Part shown: positions 56,777-64,000 of the stretch, piece after piece
How the letters are laid out: the number at the start of each line of letters is the position of its first letter
Position numbering within the stretch: position 1 is the stretch's first letter
Source of the DNA: Hymenopus coronatus
Lineage: Eukaryota; Arthropoda; Insecta; Mantodea; Hymenopodidae
Direction of reading: 5' to 3'
DNA length: 64,000 nucleotides
Assembly (NCBI GenBank): GCA_030762935.1
Contig: CM060899.1
Coordinates: 59,446,501 to 59,510,500, forward strand
Notes under the pieces: generated by a model
The model's input: only the letters and a program-made list of their open reading frames with translations
What the model was told of the DNA's origin: nothing
Databases searched by the model: none
Program-made: the position numbers and the translations under genes

Positions 56777-56861
56777 GGCTGCTGAAGCAGTTGCAGCTTT
56801 TACAAGAAATGGCATCGGTACTTGAAGGACGCAATGAAGGTGATGAGCTACATAAACACTG
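56777..56861 (+). CDS. CRACR2A/EFCAB4-like protein, coding exon 8
   Basis: Completes Gly297 and encodes residues 298-324 (LLKQLQLLQEMASVLEGRNE GDELHKH, read as two parts), then two bases of Cys325. GLLKQL matches human CRACR2A KAGLLKQLDFL at the end of the coiled coil. The 3' splice site is ATTCTTTAAG and the donor CTG/GTGAGA, phase 2. Confidence 0.85.
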
Positions 56862-56919
56862 GTGAGATATTGTAGATATTGATAATTTCTGTACCGCCAT
56901 TGTACATGCTCTGGATTGA

Positions 56920-57160
56920 CTATCCACCTAAATATTTGATACTCAGATTTTATCAGAAATATGCCCAAAATTCAAGGGTGTGTGTATGTACAGCATAACT
57001 CAAAAGTGAAAACTTTAATAAATATCAAACTTAGTATTTAAGTTCAGTATTTAAAAATGCTGCAACACAAAGATTTCAAAGAAAAATCCCCAACCCCTAA
57101 CTACCCTTTACATGGAATATTCTTTTAAATGTTTATTTTTTTAAGAACATGTATGACTGA
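56920..57160 (-). repeat. H1 repeat, diverged internal fragment
   Basis: Contains CAGATTTTATCAGAAATATG, a GTGTGTGTATGTAC tract and the CTACCCTTTACATGGAA block. Both ends are missing. Confidence 0.7.
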
Positions 57161-57469
57161 CAGTTTGAAATTACAAACTATTAATAACAAAATTTTGAAA
57201 AGTATACCACAGTTGTAATAATATAATACAAATAAAATACAGTGCAAATTTCATTCATTTTGTTCTAATGGTTTGGAAGTTATGATCAAATTTGTGTATG
57301 TTTTTGTCATGACACTAAAAAAAAGTCCCTTGTGATAAGAAAATTAAAATTTTTGACCAATATTTTAACCCTAGGTTAAAAAAAAATCTATTTTTTGAAA
57401 TTACTCTTAGGTTTCTCTGTGTCTCCTTTGATTTAGATTTCTAAATGTTGAAAGTTATGAATGTTTTTT
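57161..57469. other. Intron 8 stretch, unassigned
   Basis: AT-rich sequence; nothing recognised. Confidence 0.35.
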
Positions 57470-57953
57470 ACTGTCATAAAAATATAATTTTTATGTTTGA
57501 AAATTGAAATCACATGCTTAAATAAATAGGATTGTAAAACCTAAGGCAGTTCTTATTCTCTGTGAACATGCACAACAAATTTTATTTGTGTAACAGAAAA
57601 ACTCTACAACACTTTTTTTTTATCCTGATGATACAATTGGAATGGAATTTGAATGCCATCACATTATCAACCTTTTAAAACATTTGACATTCCTTTAGCT
57701 TAGTTAATTTTACTGTCATAAAAATATAATTTTTATGTTTGAAAATTGAAATCACATGCTTAAATAAATAGGATTGTAAAACCTAAGGCAGTTCTTATCC
57801 TCTGTGAACATGCACAACAAATTTTATTTGTGTAACAGAAAAACTCTACAACACTTTTTTTTCATCCTGATGATACAATTGGAATGGAATTTGAATGCCA
57901 TCACATTATCAACCTTTTAAAACATTTGACATTCCTTTAGCTTAGTTAATTCC
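57470..57953 (+). repeat. Recent 242-bp tandem duplication
   Basis: Two units (57470-57711 and 57712-57953) differ by very few bases, for example TATTCTCTG against TATCCTCTG. The right end of each unit is H1 sequence (CATTTGACATTCCTTTAGCT), so the duplication took in the edge of an H1 copy. Confidence 0.9.
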
Positions 57954-58110
57954 TTTATTCCCCTTTCACCTATAAGATAATGTATAATAAAACCATTTCT
58001 GTTAATGTTTGTCTTAATTAACATGAATTAGAAGAATAAACTTTTGTAAGAATAATTTGTTGCAAAATAGAAAGAGAAAGTAATGTGAATGTAACACATC
58101 AGATTTTGTT
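57954..58110 (-). repeat. H1 repeat, TCTGATG-end fragment
   Basis: Continues from the second duplicated unit and ends GTAACACATCAGATTTT. Confidence 0.75.
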
Positions 58111-58724
58111 TTCTTTCTTTTAAACATACTCACATTCATCATACTTGAAGGCTGAGCAGAGCAGAGCAGGCTGTTCCAGCTCAGATGTGCAGCAAAGAGC
58201 AACAGAGTACTCATGACTCACAGGAGACTGCCTGAAGCTTGCAATATAACTAAGCATTGAGGACAAGCTATTGCCAGGGCTGAATTAAGTACTGGAAGAA
58301 AGTGGCAGGGAGTGCAAGCACTGCTATGACCTTTGTCCAGTGATATATTGGTTATCATGCTCCCTCTCCAGCTAGACTTCAAAGACCCTTATTTCATGAG
58401 CACCAATACTCTGACTTAGTCAAGCAGAGTTGGAACATCCTTTTGTAGAGCATAAGAAATTGGCATGAGTATTGAGAATGCTGACCATTTTACCATAGAG
58501 GTAGTCTGCAACTAAATTGAAGCACCTACCTCTTATTAGATTCACTACAACATTTAATAGTTTAATGAGTGATAAATGAATGCAAAACTATATAGTTCTC
58601 AATAGTTAGATGTAATGTTGTGAGAAAATATTTGGATAGCAATAGGATTTAGAATGGCTTTTTGAAATTTCTGTTGCTTTAACCTACTGTTATTGTTAAT
58701 ATTAAATATGTCTGTTTATTTCAG
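58111..58724. other. Intron 8, repeat-poor end
   Basis: No repeat recognised in the ~600 bp before exon 9. Short GCAGAGCAGAGCAGG direct repeats lie near 58155. Confidence 0.4.
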
Positions 58725-58812
58725 TCATGTTGACAAGTGCCACTGGCAAAAGTATCCAGAGAACATATGGACTGGTAGCTTAGGTCGAATGGAAAGTGAT
58801 GATTTTTTTCAG
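58725..58812 (+). CDS. CRACR2A/EFCAB4-like protein, coding exon 9
   Basis: Completes Cys325 and encodes residues 326-354 (HVDKCHWQKYPENIWTGSLG, then RMESDDFFQ). No match to the human protein is recalled here. Support comes from the open frame with matching phase (2 in, 0 out), the 3' splice site TGTTTATTTCAG, and the donor CAG/GTTAGT. The Cys/His content (CHVDKCH) could be chance. Confidence 0.75.
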
Positions 58813-58971
58813 GTTAGTACACTGGTATTAAAGTATATCACTAACACATAACCTCACTAAAGCCACTTGCTCATAGTTATACAAGAACAAAAGCGAACTT
58901 GGTTGCAAATCAAGGTAGGCAATGTGCAAAATATGTCAATATTTGGAGAGAAAAATTTTTAGTTAAATCTA

Positions 58972-59937
58972 ATTGAAGAGTGGAAATATCAAACGTTTTA
59001 AGCACCGTTTTTTTGTTTTTTTCCACAAGAACATCCCATATGTCCAGGTGCATATTCCTATTCATTTTTCAAGTGCCAATTCATGGATAAGTAGTTTAAT
59101 GACTTGTTAACAGATAGCATAGGTCTAAGTTCCAAGCAGTAATGCATCTAGTGTTCCAAGTGCCAGTGGTAGTCAATTTTTTGACTGCTGTGTTGTGACC
59201 TGGACACGCAGTTGTGAAATTAGGTTTTACAGTAAATAATAACATTTTTATATGCGGCGGTAGTCAGCTAAAGCTTTAAATCATTTTCATGTAGTTCCAT
59301 TTGAAGAAAGTGATTTCTTTGATTTGAAGAATGTTGCTGATTCTCTAATAACATTAAACAAATGCACAATGCTCATCCCTCTCAAGTAACTATGAAAACC
59401 AGTTGCCGAACAGTGGAAGTTTTAAAGAGAGGAAAAACAGCAGTTGATAATAAAGCAAACTCTACTTCAGCTGAAAGATAAACTGCATTTGTCGGTTGAG
59501 AAAAAGAAAAATCTCTCAACCATGTTGCCATCCTTCCTGAAGGGCAAGGAGAGTTTTATGAGACATTGATTTCAATCCCAGAATAAGAAGTAAACAACTC
59601 AACCAGACTTCCCTTCAGTGTTTTGAGCTAACAAATTTTTTGTATTATTTTTCTCAAAATCTTTAGATATATCAATAGATAGTTTGATTGGCACTTGTAA
59701 CTGACTTTTCCATCATATGGCACATAGAACATTATTATTATTATCACTACCCTTTTTCTCCTTCACTACCTATTGTATTTTTGGCATAACTTTTGTATAC
59801 AAAATAATTTTGTAGTAAAAAACTACTCTCATACTGATTTAATATGTTATATACAAACATAAATGGATGAATTTTTGCTTCTCCTGAAAAATTTATAAAA
59901 TGGCACTTGGAACGTTTAACATTTCCACTCCTCAATT
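58972..59937. mobile_element. Possible non-autonomous DNA transposon
   Basis: Imperfect terminal inverted repeats of about 35 bp: left AATTGAAGAGTGGAAATATC, right (reverse complement) AATTGAGGAGTGGAAATGTT, continuing to AAACGTT and AAGYRCC. The ~966-bp interior has no recognised domain. The family is unknown to me. Confidence 0.5.
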
Positions 59938-60099
59938 ATTCTCTATTGTAATATGAGGGTGAAAATTTCACTGCATTCTTATACAACAGATAGTGCTTCA
60001 AAACACGTGTGTTTTAAAATGTTTTCAACAGATCCGTGCTCAAGTTCAAAACGTTAGGTGCATAACTACCATATATAGTTTTATATGAGGTCCGTCCCA

Positions 60100-60345
60100 T
60101 GCCTCAGGCATATTAAATATCAGTTGCTTCACAGTGGGGGGGGGGATGCAAACCAATCAGATGCTAGCTTCACTTGGGCATTATAAATATGCAAATCTGG
60201 ACTTTCAAGTTATCAGTTTACCCTGAAGATGAAGATGATGTACATCTTCAAAACGTTGGAGTCAATCCATGTACTTACTTGGTACGAGGCGCAAGAACAC
60301 TGAGCTAATAAGTTGTAGGAAAGCTTCACCTCTTATTTTAAATAA
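60100..60345 (+). pseudogene. Penelope-like 3' end with hammerhead-like motif
   Basis: The non-palindromic relative of 22950-23159. CTGAAGA at 60223-60229 is followed by a perfect 7-bp stem GAAGATG/CATCTTC and then AAAACGTTGGAGTC. The G of the conserved GAAA is A here (TCAAAACG), which would be expected to abolish hammerhead cleavage. The end AGGAAAGCT and TCTTATTTTA matches 22950-23159. It lies 54 bp before exon 10. Confidence 0.55.
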
Positions 60346-60398
60346 TTATCAGTCTCTATCTTGATCCTTACCTTGTTTATTTTCCTTTCCTCTTGTAG

Positions 60399-60446
60399 AC
60401 CAAGAACAGTAAACATCAAATAGTTATCTCTGCTGCTTACAGGTAA
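60399..60446 (+). CDS. CRACR2A/EFCAB4-like protein, coding exon 10 (stop codon)
   Basis: Residues 355-369, TKNSKHQIVISAAYR, then TAA at 60444-60446. The 3' splice site TTTCCTCTTGTAG is strong and the phase fits. The end reads CAG/GTAACA, so the stop overlaps a potential 5' splice donor at 60443. If spliced, the gene continues outside what was recognised here. The short human CRACR2A form also lacks the C-terminal Rab GTPase that the long form has, so a stop at this point is plausible. Confidence 0.6.
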   Translation, partial: TKNSKHQIVISAAYR

Positions 60447-61360
60447 CACTTTGCGTGAAAAAGACTATTCTAATTGTACTGAAATATGCTACAGTGTTTA
60501 TAAAATTAAGCTGTGTTATTGTTCATATTTTGTCATCTAGGTAAATACATTTAATACATATTACTGATGTTTTGTACAGGACCCTTCACACACGCATACA
60601 TAGTTAGATGTCTGATGGAAGTCAGCAACAGTCCATTGTCAAGAGAGCTGTTCAAAAACTTAGCTAAAAAGGAAGGAAAAGAATGCTTACATAGTGGTGA
60701 AGTTTTATGTTGAGTGGGTTTCTGTATGGATTACTAAGTCTTTAGTTCTGAGCAAATATAATAAAATGTTAGATTGAAACATGCAAAAATCAATATACTG
60801 AATGCTGAGTTGCAATTTTGCTCACAGATATAGATATAATTAGTAAAAACATCTACTAAGCATCTTGTTTTCAGTGGTTGGCTTTCATGGTGCTATCAGG
60901 TCATGCTACAAATTCATTATTCTGCAATGAAGATTTTTATAGTGTTATTTTATATTAAAACTCATAGTTAATACTGTGTTGTTGGAATTAAAATGCCATT
61001 GTAAAATCAAGATGGGGAACTTTGCTGTGAGCTTAAATTTCAATGTTACAGTAAGTACCTAACCAAAAATTATACAGATTTGAAGCTTCCTCGGTGTTGG
61101 TTATTGATGATGACTTCATGGGACAACAGCTGAGTTAAACTGGAGTCATAAAATCCATTTTATCTAGGTTGTTAGTCCATGAAGCATCATCAAAAATTGA
61201 TACTTGATATTTTAGTCAAGTTTTAACATGTTAAATGTTGTAAATAAAATATGCAAAATTTTGGTTGGTAGCATTTGTACAAAGAACTAGAAGTATTAAG
61301 TAATTCATAGTTGTACACCTCATTTGAAGATGAGTACTATAAAATAAAATTTTATTGGTT
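60447..61360 (+). other. Probable 3' untranslated region with polyadenylation signals
   Basis: About 0.9 kb without any H1 or SINE, unlike the introns. AATAAA hexamers occur at 60760-60765, 61243-61248 and 61343-61348, the last followed by TTTTATTGG. The used site cannot be decided from sequence. Confidence 0.5.
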
Positions 61361-61899
61361 GACAATTATTTAATGCTTACTTAGTTTTCAAGCAGAATTT
61401 TTATAAAACTTATAGTAAAGTCTCCATTGTACATATAAGTAGGATGTGATTAAGTGGAGGCAGGGGGCATGTCTACTTTATTTCCAAAATGCTACAGTTT
61501 ATAAGTCTATTATGCACTCAGGAAACATTTATTGTTTTTAGCTAATTAGTAATGTACTTCATTCTAAAGATTAAGTTAAGGATACTTTGTGAATTTATTG
61601 TTAACTCAGTATTTTAGTATGCATTTTATGAAGTGTTTGGACAGTTATCAGATGCTTCTTAATTTTTCAGTTTTGTGCCTTATCAACTTTTATCAAAATA
61701 TATGATCACTTTTTATACAAAACTTACTGATTTTGTTGTTGCATAATATTCACGATTGTTTCTTGTATAAATGTTTTTTATTCAAAGTTGAAATTTGGTG
61801 TCCTAACATGTTTTAAGTATTAAATTTTTCATTGACAGTTCCAGGAGCATATTCTGCGTTTTGGGTAGGCTAGCTGTGAAGCCTGGTAAATTTATGAAA
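61361..61899. other. Repeat-poor downstream region
   Basis: AT-rich, with no repeat or convincing exon. It may be extended 3' UTR. Confidence 0.4.
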
Positions 61900-62060
61900 A
61901 AAGAATTTCTTTTAAATAGGTTCAGTCGAAAACCTCAATGCCATAGCTGGGATTTGAACCGCGGATCTCCGGGTCACTGGCCGGTTGCTGAGCTACCTTG
62001 GCAACATGCTAGCACAAGATTAAATTTCTCAACTGACTCGCATGTTTCTTGGTAAACCAT
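61900..62060 (-). mobile_element. SINE F head, tRNA-derived
   Basis: The minus strand reads GGTAGCTCAGCAACCGGCCA (A box) and CGGTTCAAATCCCAGC (B box) with tRNA-like spacing. It has no complete acceptor stem and is scored as a SINE or tRNA relic. The open frame over it is incidental. Confidence 0.6.
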
Positions 62061-62239
62061 AAGGTGATCTCAATTTATTTTAAGATGATATACGCCAATG
62101 GCGACTTACAATGTTGTAAGCATTTTAAGTCCCTGGATTCATAGTTTAGCCAACCATTATGGTCAATTAGTATTGATTTAATTATTTTTTCAAAAAGCCA
62201 TGTGTAGGACAGGAAAGTTTCACAGAGCTTCTGGATGCG

Positions 62240-62610
62240 TGTTCGCTTTTGCACAGTATAGTTCAAAAATGAAAAGGCCGTTAAAACCAAATTTAGTATT
62301 TAAGTTTGGTATCTTTCAAGGATGTGACACAAAGATTTTTAAGAAAATTCCCCCACATAAACTACCCTTTACATAGAAAATTTTTTGAAAATTTTGTTTT
62401 TTTCAAAAATGGCTTAACGATTTTGATTAAAATGCTGTACATTAAAAATATTCATATCACAAATAAACTGTATATTTTAGATTCTCAGTAAATAGCCTCT
62501 GAAGACCTTATTTTGAATGAGTTTTGCAGAATTTTGCACAACAGCTTAACCATAAAAGACAGACAAAAGCTTACTACATAAAGATTGTAGATCTTAAATA
62601 TTAATATAAA
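62240..62610 (-). repeat. H1 repeat, internal fragment
   Basis: From GTTCAAAAATGAAAAGGCCG to the ACTACATAAAGATTGTAG block. Both ends are missing. It abuts the Penelope-like element. Confidence 0.75.
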
Positions 62611-62640
62611 CATAATAGTTGCAACAAATCTTCACTTATC

Positions 62641-63570
62641 TTTTGGAATCCTTGCCTGGACTAGTTTCGCAACGATTTCATTACATTATCAACATATCCT
62701 TTTGGTCTCTTTTTTGATGTTGTTTATTTACACTGTTATGGTTACTGCTACTAGGTGGATTGTGTACTAATGCATTGCTAACTACTGGAATCAAAACAAA
62801 TTTGGCAAGAGTGTCAATTGGAGGTATATCAAAATTCATTGCATGATTTCTATACTTTAATATAAATATTTTCTCCCAAACCATTAAATCTATGGGTCCA
62901 TTTAAGTGTTTTAATAATTTAACATCTGGATTTATTTCATGATTAAATTTCCAAAAATGTTCTGCTACAGCTGATTTATCAATTTGTTTGTATTTAATAT
63001 TCCTAAAGTGTTCTTTTACTCTGGTTTCCAAATGACGTTTAGTCTTACCAATATAAACAAGGTCACAATTTAAACAGTTTAATTGATAAATGCCAGATTT
63101 TTTATTTTTTGAAATGTCATCCTTTTTAGAAAAGCCTAACAAATTTTTTATACTGTATTTATTTTGAGGAACCAATATTATGCCATGCCCTTTGAAAATA
63201 TTTGTGAATTTTTTATTTGCCCAAGGGTGATAAGTAAATTTTTTAAAAATGTAATTATCTTTTATTTTCTTAAGCGTAGAAATATCTTTAATAGCTTTTT
63301 GATATTTAAACTTCTCAATTTTTTTATTTATAAAATCAGTATTAAAACCATTAATTAAAGCAGTGTTAATAATGTGTTTATATTCTTTATAGAATTCATC
63401 TTTATTAAGGGGTAAATTAATTAACCTATAAATTAAACTATTAAAAACAGCAAATTTATGTGAAAAAGGGTTAAAGCCATTATTTTTTTATATAATTATC
63501 AGTGTGGGTTTGCTTTCTGTATATTCCAAAATACAATTTATTGTCTTTTTTTATTATTTTTAAATCCAGG
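62641..63570 (-). CDS. Penelope-like retroelement, RT thumb to GIY-YIG endonuclease (5' truncated)
   Basis: The minus-strand frame reads LDLKIIKKDNKLYFGIYRKQ and THTDNYIKK, then after a 1-base shift at the T run near 63482-63489, NGFNPFSHKFAVFNSLIYRL. This is the conserved end of a Penelope reverse transcriptase. Then come HPWANKKF, VPQNKYSIKNLLGF, and the endonuclease domain SGIYQLNC, LVYIGKTKRHLETRVKEH with GIY, YIG and the catalytic-region Arg present. It stops at 62681. The uninterrupted frame 62681-63175 covers the endonuclease. GCGAAACTAGTCC just after the stop fits the usual Penelope 3' region. The RT palm and fingers are missing, so it cannot be autonomous. Confidence 0.9.
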
Positions 63571-63614
63571 AAAGGGAGCTTTTTTTATTATTTTTAAATC
63601 CAGGAAAGGGAATT

Positions 63615-64000
63615 GTTTTATTAACACTGCTTTAATTAATGGTTTTAATACTGATTTTATAAATAAAAAAATTGAGAAGTTTAAATATCAAAAAGCTATT
63701 AAAGATATTTCTACGCTTAAGAAAATAAAAGATAATTACATTTTTAAAAAATTTACTTATCACCCTTGGGCAAATAAAAAATTCACAAATATTTTCAAAG
63801 AGCATGGCATAATATTGGTTCCTCAAAATAAATACAGTATAAAAAATTTGTTAGGCTTTTCTAAAAAGGATGAAATTTCAAAAAATAAAAAATCTGGCAT
63901 TTATCAATTAAACTGCTTAAATTGTGACCTTGTTTATATTGGTAAGACTAAACGTCATTTGGAAACCAGAGTAAAAGAACACTTTAGGAATATTAAATAC
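63615..64000 (+). CDS. Second Penelope-like copy, inverted, runs off the window
   Basis: The plus-strand frame reads NTALINGFNTDFINKKIEKF through VPQNKYSIKNLLGFSKKDEI to GIYQLNC and YIGKTKRHLETRVKEHFRNI at the window end. It is nearly identical to the minus copy, with single changes such as KKDDI to KKDEI and KGHG to KEHG. The frame is open throughout the visible part. The two copies meet head-to-head around 63560-63614, where TTTTTAAATCCAGGAAAGGG occurs twice in direct orientation. Confidence 0.88.

Noticed and set aside
61840..61866. Possible extra exon (TTGACAG acceptor, GG/GTAGGC donor)
   Set aside because: Only ~26 nt, no family similarity, and adjacent to a SINE. No evidence of use.
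63164..63358. Identical short frames at 63164-63358 (+) and 63632-63826 (-)
   Set aside because: They are antisense shadows of the two inverted Penelope-like copies.

Overview
This is an AT-rich, repeat-saturated piece of an animal nuclear genome, most likely from an arthropod with a large genome. The evidence is GT-AG introns, tRNA-derived SINEs with target-site duplications, mariner, piggyBac, pogo, hAT and Penelope-like remnants, and very many copies of one ~870-bp non-coding repeat. The species cannot be named from the sequence. There are no bacterial operons, rRNA genes or CRISPR arrays.

One host gene is visible. It is a + strand gene of ten coding exons between 27496 and 60446, in frame across every splice junction, giving about 369 residues. 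It has two EF-hands followed by a long coiled coil, and it matches the CRACR2A/CRACR2B (EFCAB4) family of Ca2+-sensing regulators of store-operated Ca2+ entry. A 5' UTR exon must lie upstream because a 3' splice site sits four bases before the start codon. The last exon ends at a TAA that overlaps a possible splice donor, so a longer form with a Rab GTPase domain beyond the window is possible.

The rest is layered mobile DNA. The dominant repeat, called H1 here, is ~870 bp when complete. One end begins TCTGATGTG and carries ACTTTCTCTACA. The other end is a ~40-base near-palindromic hairpin carrying the inverse TGTAGAGAAAGT. A CA-type microsatellite lies inside, at a fixed place near the hairpin end. 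This architecture (subterminal inverted repeats, microsatellite, terminal hairpin, T-rich insertion sites, tandem joins) resembles Helentron-derived HINE/DINE-1 elements. H1 covers roughly half of the window in both orientations. For H1, + means reading from the TCTGATG end to the hairpin end.

Layout: 1-4743 stacked H1 with a SINE; 4744-6659 a cluster of four SINE families plus an unknown repeat (R1); 6660-11080 H1 copies, R1 split by H1, and one repeat-poor stretch; 11085-22052 H1, a hAT element with a zinc-finger exon, and a 550-bp CATA array; 22540-25846 SINEs, a Penelope-type palindrome, a mariner fossil and a tandem duplication; 25997-27426 H1; 27496-60446 the gene, whose introns hold a hAT/piggyBac/H1 nest, a fold-back mariner, pogo, Penelope and non-LTR fragments; 60447-64000 probable 3' UTR, a SINE, H1, and two nearly identical Penelope-like elements in inverted orientation running off the window.

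Target-site duplications give relative ages: R1 is older than the H1 inside it, H1 is older than SINE A and SINE B, and SINE A is older than the Penelope palindrome.
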